A stretch of 64,000 nt of DNA from Ilex aquifolium (lineage: Eukaryota > Streptophyta > Magnoliopsida > Aquifoliales > Aquifoliaceae), in the NCBI GenBank assembly GCA_951799425.1, contig OX637409.1, forward strand, positions 16,161,460 to 16,225,459. The letters run 5' to 3'. A program made the position numbers and the translations under genes. Of the stretch, positions 44,101 through 55,908 are shown one piece after another. Below the pieces are notes generated by a model. It searched no databases, was not told the origin of the DNA, and worked only from the letters and a program-made list of their open reading frames with translations. Position 1 is the stretch's first letter, and the number at the start of each line of letters is the position of its first letter.

Positions 44101-47100
44101 ACCCATATTATTTCTTCACATCTCAATATTGAATCTCATGGGGGAAATAATAGAACTACGTGTAGGACGTATTTCCAGTTGAGCTTTTTTTACTTACTTC
44201 ATTTGGTTTTCCCTTTGAATGATACTCCATTTTTGGAGAAGCTCCCTCAGCCTCAAGAGCAAAGTTAATCTACTGCCGTGTTGTGAAGTTAGGACTTATA
44301 CCCTGCTGGTTTTCAATATGGCTGGAGAATGGCTTGTATACTGGAAAACGAGGATAGTAGTATGTATTAATCTATAACTCGTGGCTAAATTACTTTCTTT
44401 GCTATCATAAAGCAGTAAGCTGAAAAACATCCTCTTCAAGACTGAGCACTTTCTTGATTTAGGAGATAAGAATCCACTTCAAGACCAAATCCCATCTCAT
44501 GAGACTTTATGCATTTCCGGACAAGCAATCCACCCCCCCCCCCCCCCCCCCCCCTTTCATTCCACTGAAAAAGTTAAAGAAAAGAAAAATAAAGTAAGCT
44601 AAATGCTTGCGCTACCTAACATATTATGAGACCCTGGTGTATTAATCTTTTGTTAGTTTGAGGTAAATGTGCAGGCAATTCATCTTGATACGATTATGTA
44701 GTGTTATCACTTATTTATTGAAAAGAAGTTTCTGTTGATGATGTAATTTCACTATCCATCTTGGGTGCCTTTTGGTTAACTGGGATATTAAAGCTCGATT
44801 AGTGGTGCGCAGCTAAACTTGTATGATAGAAAGATTAGTGGTAGATTTGTTTCAAGATTGCCTTCCTTTGAGTCTAACGAACATTGGGACTTTCCTTTAT
44901 AAATATCAATTTTTTTCCCTGTAGTGGATTATTTTTTAAATGGTACGTGTGCTATTGAGAAACTGTTGCAAATTTTATTTTTAGCACACTTAATGGGGCT
45001 GTTTTTATTTGTGACATATAATCTTATCTTACAGTGCCTTATTATCTATGAAGTCCAATATTGGTCTTTATTTTGGAGAAAAATGTAGGATTTCTTCACG
45101 ATGTCTTCTGGAAAACGGAAACGAGATGATTTTGCATCGCAATACCATTCGGGAGGATACATACCACAACAAGATGGAGCTGGAGATGCTACATCCGAGG
45201 AGGTTAAGGTATACCTTCTTCATTTGACCCCACTGTACAACATTTGTTGTTTGATGTGTTTCAGCTCAGGAAGTTCGCATCATCTTGGTGCCCACATGAA
45301 TAGTTAGTACCTTTTCTGATGAAATTATACCATTATTGTACCAAGTCGTGGACTCATGTCTTCCTCCTCAGACACTCTTTAAAAGCATTTTATCTGTCAC
45401 AAAGGGGAAAAATGATTATTGACAATTTTAGACCACTTTAGGTTCGATCATGTCAACACTAATTTTCAAAATCCCATTAGAATTCTACAATTGCATGTGC
45501 TGGGTGAGAATAGTAGTTGAATGGGTGACCCCATCGGAAGCCCTCCAGTTGCAAACATTGTCCTATCAAAAAAGATAACGCTAGACTGATTGTACCATTT
45601 CTGTTGGGTTAATCTGTAGTTTTGTCATTGTCAGAGTACTGTTGTTGCAGAAGTCTGCCAACCCAATGATCTCCAGGAGTGATGATCCTTTACTGAAGCA
45701 AGTGATTGTTAACCTTTGTAGGTTTCTGTCGGAAGAAGCCTGATTTAGGTTTTTGAACCATCAGCCCAAGAACAACACTGAAAAAAAAGGGAAAGCAGAT
45801 TGAGTGCCATTTCTTATTTTTTGGGTCATTCTCTTGTTGTATCCAATGTTAAACATCCACTGAAAATTTGCTGGCAATATGAGAAGAGAAAAATCAAAGA
45901 TTTCATATATGATATTTCCTTCCGGACCCTCCAGTCCCTCTTGGGTCTGCAATAGGTTGAAGGCCTGGGCTTTTGTTGTTTTTGACTTTTTCTCAAATGT
46001 AGAAAGATCAGTCCTGCGTACTACATGAGTATTTGTGTGGCGTGGCTCTAGCATGCTGTTGTATCATAGTTCTGTTTTATAAAGGATTGGTAATGTTACC
46101 ATCACTTTGGAATCATTAAGTTTGTCTTTATCTTGTATGATGTCTTTCTTTTTGGTCATTCAATTTTTCGGACGATTGGGTGGTTTCTTTCTCAGGTAGG
46201 TCATGGTAGCAGTACTCAAGGTGGCTTGGTCACTGCTGCTAGCCGAGGGATGCTTGTACAAGGGGTGAGGATGTCTAAGAGGATTCCTCAACTGGATGGG
46301 CCAATGCCTGACCCTTATGATGATGTGCTTTCTACACCTAACGTAAGCATTTGTTTCATTGTTTTTGAACATACATGATTGCAATACTAAGCTTTTCTTG
46401 TGCACTTCCCACATTTAAAAGTGCACGTGTTCAATACTAAGTGCATGTGCTAGCATAGGCCCCAAATTTGGCACCTTAGACATGTGTGTCTGTGTAGTAC
46501 AACATATTACTTGCATACACCCAAATTTGGTGTTTTTTGCATTTGTGCCATGGGCATTTTACTGCTGATGTGCATATATGCAGTTTCTATTCAATGCTGA
46601 TGTACATGTATGCAGTTTCTGTTTGATAACTGTCAGCCTAATGGTGCTGGAATTCTCTTATGCTTTAATAGTGTTATGCATTTCTTGACCACGTTTCTGG
46701 TGCATATATTTTAATGGTGGCAATATGAGTGCATACTCAAGCCATTTAAGGTTCCACACGGAAACCTGACGTTCGACCCGTGTATTCCCTCCACTTTTTA
46801 TTCTTGATTTGATATATAACATTCCTTTTAAGTTCTGTTATGGTCATGAACAATAATTGGTGTAGCTATTTGCTAGTCCTTTTGTAAATCAGCAAGGTTT
46901 AACCGCCTTTAGATGGGCAGCCCAGGGCACGAGGGTCTCGCTACTGCAAGGTCTGGGACTGGGAGGTTCAGATATACGCATCGTTACCTTTGAATGCATA
47001 CAGAGATACTGTTTCTATGACTTACCCCTTTGATGCTTAGGTCAGAATGGAGCAGCCTTACTGCTCCACCAAGACCCACTGTATTAGTGCAATAGTTTTC

Positions 47101-49279
47101 AATTGTCTTACCATGATATCTAAGAGGGGAGCGAAAAGGATTTGGATAAAGCTTGGAATTGGAACTTATCAGGTTTATTTTGGTATTTTAGTAATTAGTG
47201 GGTTTAGAATATTCACGTGTGGAAAAGGATAAAAGAGTTAGGGTCCAGAGATTCCGGGTAATGGGTCATTTGCATGGTATGAACGCAGAAACTTCCTCTA
47301 GAGAATAGTATATTATGTAGGCCACGGTTCGAAGTATCGGCTGCCGATACAAATCGGCTGAGTCGTATCCGCCTCGGCCAACACTGATACGATACCACGA
47401 CACGATACAAAAAAATCCCGAGTCTCTTCTGAATAGGTTTCAACTTGGTCGAATCACCGATTCGAAATCGACCGAGTCGTTCACCCAAACACCAACAGAC
47501 CAGAGAGCAATCAAAAAAAAAAAGGAAAAGAAGATAATAGAAGAAGAAAGTAGAGAACATGCCAAAAAATAGGAATTAGATGACCCACAAGAAATAAACA
47601 GATTTGGTATTTGCAAAATTGAAGCAAGACATACGGCATACCTGTCAAGAATTGTAGTCCTAAGTCCGTAGAAACTAGAAAGCCCCTTTCTTCTTCTTCT
47701 TCTTCTTCTTGTTGAGAGCAGAAAGTATAAACCCTAAACCCTAGCATCGTCTCGTTGAAGTTCGAACCCCCATGTCATTTACAGCCAGCAGCGAAGCTAC
47801 ATCACTATCTTTCCATCTTGATCTTGCGCTCTCGATGACCAACGAGACCCACAATCTCTCTCTCTCTCTCTCTCTCGTGTCTATCGACTGAAGGGTAAGT
47901 CTCGAATAGAGACTCTATTTAACTTTTCTTTTTTCTCATTTAATTGTTTTTCCTTTTCTTTTTTTCCCCAAGGACCCAACTCTCTTTCTCTCTCTTCCTC
48001 TTTCACAAAGGTCTCAAACCGAGACCCCAATGTTGGTTTTAAGTTTTTTTTTTTTGAGTCCAATTCTTCTAATTTTTTATTTTCTGTTATTTATCACATA
48101 CTTCAATTAGAACTTAAGAATCAACATTTAACTTAACTTTCAAAAATTATAAATTAAATACTTAAATTGAATACTGATAATGATAATTATTTTTGATAAT
48201 GCCTTCATGTTTCATTTTAATTATGTTTAATGTGTTTTTGAATGTATTGTGTATAAATGATACATGAATGATGATGTTTATATTTTTTTAAAATTTTTTA
48301 TGATTATTTCAAAATTTTTTTGGAGCTTCTATCTAGTGTTTTAAGCGTATCGGCACGACTGATGTGTATCAGTGCCCTCCGAGTTGATGGCCGATACCAC
48401 GACTTTGAACCATAATGTAGGCAAACTTCAAAGCTGGCACTGTCTGCCCAACAATGGGAAGTGATGGGAGAGGTTATTTAAAGATCAGAGAAGAGGATGT
48501 CTGAGCTATTAACTAACACATTAAGGGTGTTTTGGGAAATTAATAAGCTGAACGTCTTAGTATCCAATTTCCTACACTGCCATTTTGCTGCTTATGTAAT
48601 ACATAAATGAAAAGTATGATGAAACCACAAGTTGTTATTTGGTAAACTAACCCTTTCTCTTTCTTTCCACTTTGTAGATATACAATTATCAAGGAGTCGT
48701 CAATGAAGACTACAATATAGTGAACACACCTGCACCAAATGGTAAATCTAGATCTATTTTGAACTAGATATAGTTGGCCAGTTATGAACTTTTCTGCTAA
48801 TATTGCAAGGCATTTCTTGTCTCCACTTTTTTAGACATACAAGCAGCTACTCCCGCTGTCGTCATCCAGAATGATGTTGGAGAAGATGATGAGGATGAGC
48901 CCTTGAATGAAAATGATGATGATGATTTGGATGAAGTGGACCAAGGGGAGGAGCATAACCCAAACCATTTAGTTTTGGCCCAGTTTGACAAGGTTTATTA
49001 CTACTGCTAACATAGATAGTTCATGTGTCACATATATGTTTATGTTGACAATACTTAATGACATAATACAAATGTGTTGGCAGGTGACACGCACCAAGAG
49101 CAGGTGGAAATGTACTCTAAAGGATGGCATTATGCACATAAACAATAAAGACATTCTCTTCAATAAGGTGCCTTTCATTGAACTAATCTTCAAACGTATG
49201 TTATATCTGCTGTTTCATTCAAACATTTAATTGTGATGCTGCCTTTCTTCTTCAGGCGACGGGAGAGTTTGACTTCTGA
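41189..49279 (+). CDS. TFIIA-L: Transcription factor IIA large subunit (TFIIA alpha/beta)
   Basis: TFIIA binds TBP-TATA complexes and stabilises RNA polymerase II pre-initiation. Exons: 41189-41311, 41551-41721, 41823-42035, 42230-42281, 42362-42420, 45089-45208, 46196-46342, 48678-48741, 48835-48992, 49084-49167, 49256-49279. All junctions are GT-AG and in phase, giving 404 codons against about 375 in Arabidopsis. The N-terminal four-helix-bundle part reads VYVQVIEDVISKVRDEFLNN and GPGESVLSELQGIWEMKMMQ. The middle holds TPLQTPMQTPLPGTAQTPLP repeats. An acidic stretch (GEDDEDEPLNENDDDDLDE) precedes the C-terminal beta-barrel (VLAQFDKVTRTKSRWKCTLK, DGIMHINNKDILFNKATGEF). Introns 5 (2.7 kb) and 7 (2.3 kb) are inflated; intron 7 holds a SINE and a hAT-like element. 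The gene looks whole. Confidence 0.95.
44533..44554. repeat. Homopolymer of 22 C in TFIIA intron 5
   Basis: An uninterrupted C22 run. Such runs are unstable and hard to sequence, so its true length is uncertain. Confidence 0.9.
46905..47046 (-). mobile_element. Au-type SINE remnant in TFIIA intron 7
   Basis: On the plus strand GGGCAGCCCAGGGCACGAGG, then CTACTGCAAGGTCTGGGA, ATACGCATCGTTACC and ACTGTTTCTATGACTT follow the order of the Au SINE read backwards (GGGCAGCCCGGTGCAC, GGTCTGGGGA, TACGCAGCCTTACCC, GGCTGTTTCCA). It is diverged, and the tRNA-like 5' head seems truncated. Confidence 0.65.
47323..48414. mobile_element. hAT-like non-autonomous element in TFIIA intron 7
   Basis: An exact 8-bp duplication, ATGTAGGC, flanks the segment (47315-47322 and 48415-48422). 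The ends are inverted: CACGGTTCGAAGTATCGG at the left against TATGGTTCAAAGTCGTGG from the right. An 8-bp duplication and a CA-n-GGTTC start fit the hAT superfamily. The interior has GA- and CT-rich DNA with a (CT)n run near 47852-47876 but no transposase. Confidence 0.75.
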
Positions 49280-50280
49280 TTTTGTTGAAGAGATCTCAGT
49301 TGCCAACAATGGCAATTGCATTTGAAGGCAAATCTGAAATATGAATGTGTTTTGCAATTTGCCATTAATTATTATCTTTGAATGGAAAACTTTGAGGGAA
49401 GAGGATGAGGTGCCCTTCGAGGGGTTAGATGGGTGGCCAGTTGTACATAAAGGGAGAGTTTTTGGCCCTAAATGGTTTTTTTTTTCTTTCTTCCGGAAGC
49501 TAAACATTTCTCTAATGGAATGTGTAATTCAATCTACTGTATACTTGGTGACATATTGGTTAATTTACAAAGCAATTGTGTTTTTGTCTTCCATTTCTTT
49601 TTTGAAGTTCTGGGCATTTGAAAACAACAAAAATGTTGGCCGTGGTCTTTATCCTGCCTTTGCTAAGTTTTTACTCTCTATGGCAGGAGAGCAATCTGCT
49701 TCGAGTCATAACCAGAATTGGATCTGACCGAGCATGAACTGCGTAGTAACACTGTTTTGTGGGTCTGTTAGGTTCCAACAAATCAAAATCACCAAAGTGA
49801 ATTGGGTTCACATAATTATAGGAGGATGGTTCCATGGACGAAACCATCCAATTCCTCTTTTTCAGCAATTTAAGCAGAGGCTAGGAGAAAGTTGAGCTGC
49901 ACTTCCCTCACGTCTTATGTCAGGTTTCTCAATTGTTGTTGGTCTATTTTTGAGTCAATGAAACTTTGGTCGTTTAGTTGTTCTTATATGCGTTATCATG
50001 AATAGTTAATTTGGTGCACATAACATTACTCTTCTATTTTTTTATTAAGACAAATGATAGACTGATTAAAGCATACGTTTTTGATTCTTTCTTACATAAC
50101 ACAGCAAGACCATCATCTTGAGGTTAAAGCTGGTCTGTTCTAAACTCTTAGGAAACAAAGAAAAGAGAAGGAATAGGAAAGTGGTAATGATTAGATCACA
50201 ACATAACCAAAGCAACCAGCATTACAGTGAAATAACTGTTGCAAAACCAAAAGCGGCCGACACAAGCGCCTGTCAAAGCC
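49280..50280. other. TFIIA 3' flank, no further gene seen
   Basis: Holds the TFIIA 3' untranslated region. Frames at 49341-49727 are low-complexity read-through of the 3' flank. Confidence 0.5.
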
Positions 50281-50685
50281 TCACTGCACCAGGTTAACAA
50301 GTGTGCATTGTGATTGGAAAAAAGCAAAGAGAGTTGAAGGTTCTGTCAATGCGTCCACGGCTGGATGTTGCCATCCACCTGATGCAGGGGTTGCACCCAA
50401 CTCATTATGATCTTGTTCATCGTTGCCATTACCTGCTAATCGAATCTCTTCTGCCTCGTGCGGAAACTGGGGAGAAAGTACAAGTGGAGATAACAATGGA
50501 ATTGCACAGGAAGAGGAAGCATAAGGTTTTGTATTGCCATTGTTCTCGATTCCATCAAGCTGAAGAGCTGCAGGTGCGTGTTTTTGCAGCCTGGTAGGGG
50601 ACTTTTCACTTGGGGGTCGTGCCCCGGGACTGGCCTCTTTGTTGCTGTTCTCCATTGATGAAGAAGGATGTAAACTCGAAACCAC
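50281..50685 (-). CDS. Small Ser/Pro-rich protein, unrecognised
   Basis: A single uninterrupted 134-codon frame. The protein has a polar N-terminus (MENSNKEASPGARPPSEKSP; this internal Met at 50655 may be the true start instead of 50685). A conserved-looking middle follows (CAIPLLSPLVLSPQFPHEAE), and the C-terminus is compact and hydrophobic (LFAFFQSQCTLVNLVQ). I do not know its function. The layout, disordered with a short ordered tail, resembles small plant-specific nuclear or adaptor proteins, but no domain can be named. It is convergent with TFIIA and divergent from the sugar carrier. No intron is needed. It is kept because the frame is long, non-repetitive and has protein-like composition. 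Confidence 0.6.
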   Translation of the reverse strand: MVSSLHPSSSMENSNKEASPGARPPSEKSPTRLQKHAPAALQLDGIENNGNTKPYASSSCAIPLLSPLVLSPQFPHEAEEIRLAGNGNDEQDHNELGATPASGGWQHPAVDALTEPSTLFAFFQSQCTLVNLVQ

Positions 50686-51555
50686 AAATTGACAAGACGG
50701 GAGGATTGTGTTTCAGCCTCCTATGTTTCTCTCAATGGCATAAACAACTTTATGGTATTGATTTAGATTTGATGGAGCTAGAGGAAAATGGAGGATAGAG
50801 AGGGGGGGTGGTATCATGGTAATAAATAAGACTTCGTCTTGTGGAGCGGAAAGTATGGGGTCTGTTAGGGAGGTGAAAGGTCAGGAGGGGGTATGCCATT
50901 CCACTTGTCAATCCTGTCCTGCAAAGGATATGCATGAAAGGTGTCATCTTTGGCTTCTGTGACTCTTATTTTTCTATTTATTTTTGGGTGATTATGTGAT
51001 TCCTGTCTCAATTTACGTTGGATCAAACCCAAAATACAATTAGAATGTTTCTCTCTCCCATTTTATAAATGTGTTTTAATTTAATGTATCTACAAACAAG
51101 AAAGAAAAGAAGAAATAGAATAGATGACAAACCTAATAAGAATTATTAATACAATCGAAAAACAGGCTCAAATTTTACGCACCATATATTTTACCATTTA
51201 GTGTCGAGCCTTACCTTTTTTTTATAGTAGATTTATAGAGTGACTTATGAATGGAAAATATTGACTCAATCATAATCCCTAAATATGGAGTAATATATTC
51301 CTTCCTAAACAAACATGGGTTTTTCAAAAAAATTGCATATTTCTGTATTGTTTTCCAAAACAGAAAAAAAAAAAAAAAAATCTTAATCCGCCCTTGTGGG
51401 CAGTCCAAGGTGATCAAATGAAAACAATGGCTAACTATTGCATTAGAGATTGAAATTAAAAACTCCATTCAAACGAAAAAATTTGAATTTTTACCTATTC
51501 GTTCTCGCTTGAATTATTAAAGATTTTAGAGTTAATTGTATTAGAGGTGCCAAAA
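50686..51555. other. Spacer, promoter side of the small minus-strand gene
   Basis: No gene seen. An A18 run lies near 51363-51380. Confidence 0.45.
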
Positions 51556-52009
51556 AATAGAGTTTATTTTATTTTGGTCATAAATATTTTAATTGTATCA
51601 TTTTAGTCCCTAAAGTATTGAATATATTTTTATGTGGTCCTTCAAACAGACAACGTTCAGATTATTAACGATTTTTGATAATAAACTTGTCACGTAATAC
51701 CTAAACATGGGCAAAAAAATAATTTGTAATAACTTTTGACCAAATTTTAGTCAAAGAACTATTTAAATTACATAATTTTGATCATAAGTTATCCAAATTT
51801 TCGTTAAGAGCTATTCATATTACACATTTTTTTTTTCAAGATTTATTTAAATTATTTTTTTGCTTGTATTTAGGTATCCCGTAATAAGTTTATGATAAAA
51901 AATTGTTAATAATCTGAATATTGTTTACTTAAAGGACTACATAAAAATGTATTTAATATTTCAAAAAATAAAATAATAAAACATTGGGACCAAAACGACA
52001 CAAACTCTT
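51556..52009. repeat. Foldback repeat upstream of the sugar carrier
   Basis: The left arm (51556-51725) matches the reverse complement of 51849-52009 at roughly 80% by eye, including TTTTTATGTGGTCCTT and TTCAGATTATTAAC. The spacer is about 120 bp. It ends 158 bp before the start codon of the sugar carrier, so it lies in the promoter. No target duplication was fixed. Confidence 0.75.
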
Positions 52010-52104
52010 AATCCAAGTTTTTGTAAGCAAAGTAGCAGACCGACTCCAACGACAAAAAGTAAAACGCAATAAAGCAACAAAATAAGACCACAGATTCATT
52101 GCCG

Positions 52105-52122
52105 ATGGCGTTTACTGTTTAA
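52105..52122 (+). promoter_or_regulatory. Five-codon upstream ORF copying the main start
   Basis: ATGGCGTTTACTGTTTAA encodes MAFTV and stops. The main ORF starts GATGGCGTTTACTGTTTCG 62 bp later and encodes the same five residues. The shared context is 17 bases (GATGGCGTTTACTGTTT). If the transcript includes it, it would act as a minimal uORF. Confidence 0.55.
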
Positions 52123-52166
52123 ACCACCATAATCTCTCTCTCTCTTTACAAAACTGATAATCGCAG

Positions 52167-55100
52167 ATGGCGTTTACTGTTTCGACTCGACCTTTGTTGA
52201 ACCTTCAGCAATCACGATTGCAGCCACTACCACTTCATCAATCCAAGAAATCAAAAACCCTCTTCCCTAACAATTACACTAACTTCAACTGCCCACACCC
52301 ATGTTCCAGAAGCAACTTATCATCTTCCTCTGTTGGTCAACTTAGATATTCCATATACACGAAAATGCCCATGATCTCCGGTGGTAGACTGAGATTGAAG
52401 GTGAACATGCAGAAACTGAATGCTTTTGCTTGTATTCTGTTTCTTTATCTGTATTTGAATGATTACTGTGATCACTTTGTATAATTGACTTTATGGTAGG
52501 TTCAAGCTTCTTCAGCTTCAGGGGAAGAAGCAAAGTCGCTTGATTCTGACTCAACATATCAAGAGGTTTTTGCTTGGTCATCTGTTATTGTGCCGTACGT
52601 TCTTTATTTGTTTAATCTTTTTTTTTTTTTTTTTTTTTGCTGATAATGGTTGACGTTCTTTAATTTCTAAGTTTCTTTTGATTTGTTCTTTTCATTTGTC
52701 TATGAGGGTGAATACCAATTTCTTTTAATTTAGTTGTTAAGATTATATTTTTGTTAATGGTAATGGGTATTCTATCTTTTCATTTTCTTCTTTGAAATTA
52801 CTTATATTTGATAGATTAGTGGCAATTTTATCATTCCTTCTGTTTCCGGTATAGAAAATTGGAAGATAAGTGCAAATTTTCTGTTTAAAGGCTTTGGAAT
52901 GGGCCTGCAACCCCAAAAAGAAAAGAAAAGAAAAGTTGGCATTTAGAAAGTATTTCTCTTGCTAATTAAAGTTGAAGAATCGCATACTGTGCTTTTGAAA
53001 GCATGGAAGTACCCTCCAATTGCTACATAAATGATTCCAGATTAATGGTATAGAATCTTATGCTCCGTAATTGGAGAATAAAGAAAAGTAATGGTTTATG
53101 GTTCCATCATACCAACAAATTATGTGTTGCTGAAGTTTCTGATTTCTTTTTACATGAATTTTTGGTTTTCGATTGTGAAGAACTCGAACATTTTTCAGTA
53201 ACTTGTTTAATTGAATTTCAGGTTTCTCTTCCCAGCTTTGGGTGGTTTATTATTTGGCTATGACATTGGTGCAACCTCTGGTGCTACAATCTCATTGCAA
53301 GTACAGTTTAAATTTTGTGTATCTTAAGTTTGTCAATTTGGTTGACTATCTTTCTGCAATCATTTTGAAATATATTGTTTAGTTCAGTTCTACTTGTCTT
53401 GATGATTTTGTAGTCACCTGAGCTCAGTGGCATAACTTGGTACAACCTCTCAGCGGTTCAGCTTGGTTTGGTGGTATGGTTTATTTTCATTGTTCTCCTG
53501 CATCTGTAGTGAAAAGCTCATATTATGTTCTGATAGTCTCCAGTCAACGATGTCTGCCCTTTTCTTACATTAGCTTGAATGTAGGTCAGTGGTTCTCTTT
53601 ATGGGGCTCTTCTTGGTTCTCTTCTTGTCTACCCAATTGCAGATTTCCTAGGTACATTTCTTCCTTATGTCTTTCATTGTAAATTTTTAGTAGACCTTCT
53701 AATTATTTATTCGCTTGACTTAATTAATGAAGGGAGAAGGCGGGAACTTATATTAGCTGCAGTTTTATATGTGCTTGGTGGTTCGATAACAGCCTATGCT
53801 CCAGCCTTTTACGTTCTTTTAATAGGCCGACTTCTTTATGGCTTTGGTATTGGTTTGGTGAGCATCCTTGGAGCTTTCTGTATCTTCTTATGGTTGAGTT
53901 AGCTGATAACCTTATAGGGTGAGAAATTTTCCCTTCAGTTTCTGATTTTTTTTTTATAGGCCATGCATGGGGCTCCTCTCTACATAGCTGAGACATGCCC
54001 ATCTCAAATTCGTGGAACTCTTATTTCTGTAAAGGAACTCTTCATAGTATTGGGGATTTTGGTATATATTATTATCTTGTTATTTTATTCCGTTTTCTAA
54101 TAAAGCAATGTTGGGTGTTGAATGATAAATTTTCCTGCAGTCTGGTTATTTTGTAGGTAGTTTTCAGATAAATGCAATTGGGGGGTGGCGTTTCATGTAC
54201 GGATTTAGTGCGCCAATTGCTTTGTTAATGGGATTAGGCATGTTGAGTCTACCGCCATCTCCACGTTGGTTACTTCTCAGGGCGGTTCAAGGCAAAGGAT
54301 CTTTACAAGAGTACAAGGAGAAGGCTGTCACTGCTTTGAGCAAACTAAGGGGCAGACCTGCTGGTGACAAAGTATCCGAGAAGCAAGTAGAAAACACCCT
54401 TGTCTCGTTGAAATCTTCCTATACCGATCAAGAATCTGATGGAGGTTTCTTGGAGGTGTTTCAGGGACCAAGTTTGAAAGCATTTATAATAGGTGGAGGC
54501 TTAGTCCTTTTTCAACAGGTTATTTTCCATATATGTCACTGCAAGCTGTCATATCGCTTTGATTCTTCACCCTTCTATTTTACTTCACCAAGTGTAGGTA
54601 ACTTCTGGATGATAAAATGACTTACTCCCTGATTATGGCAGATAACTGGGCAGCCAAGTGTCCTATATTATGCCGGTTCAATACTTCAGGTAGTTGATAC
54701 TTGAAAATCAAATGTTTTTTTTTTGTGCTTACCTTGCTGCTTTTCTTTTTTTTGGATCCTACCATTCTTCTTGACCATTTGGTATTTTTATGACAATTTA
54801 TCTCAAGACTGCTGGGTTCTCTGCGGCTTCTGATGCTACACGAGTTTCAGTCATCATTGGTGTGTTTAAGGTATGTTCATTAAGTAAGGAACCCCCAAAA
54901 GGAAAACATTAATTTTTTGAAATTTGTGCTGGGAATTCACATAACGAAGAAATTTAAATGCTCCCCGTCCAGAAGGTGCTATTTGCAGGTCTGTCAATAG
55001 AGAGTTTTTTTTTTTTTTGGGAAAAAAATTATATGTATCTGCAGTTGTTGATGACAGGAATTGCTATCCTGAAAGTTGACGATCTTGGGAGGAGACCCTT

Positions 55101-55908
55101 ACTGATTGCAGGTGTCAGTGGGCTTGTATGCATCCTAACCCTGATACACTTTTAATGTGTTTGACTTTTTGGTGTGACTTACATAACTTATTGAATGAGA
55201 AGATGATGAAGAATTTCATTCTGCTGTTGCTCTCTGTCTACAGGCCTTTTCATTACTCCTCCTTTCAGCTTATTACAAAGTACTTCGAGGGTTCCCTTTT
55301 GTTGCTGTGGCTGCTTTACTTCTCTATGTTGGCTGCTACCAGGTAACTGTCTATTGACTCTTGCCTGCAATACTCCCGTGACATTTTAATATTTTTTTTC
55401 TGATTAATGAACGATTTTCTGTCAGTAAACTCTAATCGGAAGTTCCAAAATTGAATCCACATTTTGATGAACAGTACCAAGTTAACTCATTCATATATGT
55501 TTTTTCAAATTGCATTTTAGATATCTTTTGGACCTATCAGTTGGCTAATGGTATCTGAGATATTTCCGCTTCGCACTAGAGGGAAGGGAATTAGTCTTGC
55601 AGTTCTTACAAACTTTGGTTCAAATGCCATTGTGACCTTTGCTTTTTCACCATTGAAGGTATTGATTACAGTGCCATGACCATGGTTTTCATTTTGTTAT
55701 ATGAGCTGTATGGTCACCTAATATGTGCTAGATGGTCTTGGAGTTCCCATATTATTGTTCTCTATTTCTGTAGGACTTGCTGGGGGCAGAAAACCTTTTC
55801 CTTCTTTTTGGAGCAATTGCTTTGCTATCGCTTCTCTTTGTGGTACTAGTTGTCCCAGAGACAAAAGGACTGAGCTTGGAAGAAATTGAATCCAAAATCT
55901 TGAAGTGA
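52167..55908 (+). CDS. Plastid D-xylose/H+ symporter-like sugar transporter (MFS)
   Basis: The protein is a 12-helix sugar/proton carrier of the plastid envelope, most like D-xylose-proton symporter-like 3 (At5g59250 type). Exons: 52167-52400, 52500-52594, 53222-53300, 53414-53473, 53585-53651, 53733-53857, 53960-54061, 54141-54518, 54642-54689, 54808-54870, 55045-55125, 55244-55342, 55521-55658, 55774-55908. All are in phase, giving 567 codons; the family is about 560. Residues 1-80 form a Ser-rich, basic transit peptide. Family motifs: FPALGGLLFGYDIGATSGAT, DFLGRRRELILAAVLY, LLYGFGIGLAMHGAPLYIAE, PPSPRWLLL, ITGQPSVLYYAGSILQ, DDLGRRPLLIAGVSGL, WLMVSEIFPLRTRGKGISLA and VPETKGLSLEEIESKIL. Substrate is inferred from family only. 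The start is the first ATG that opens the transit peptide. Confidence 0.94.

Noticed and set aside
47213-48063. Minus-strand frames in TFIIA intron 7
   Set aside because: They lie in the hAT-like element; no transposase motif, and composition follows CT-rich runs.
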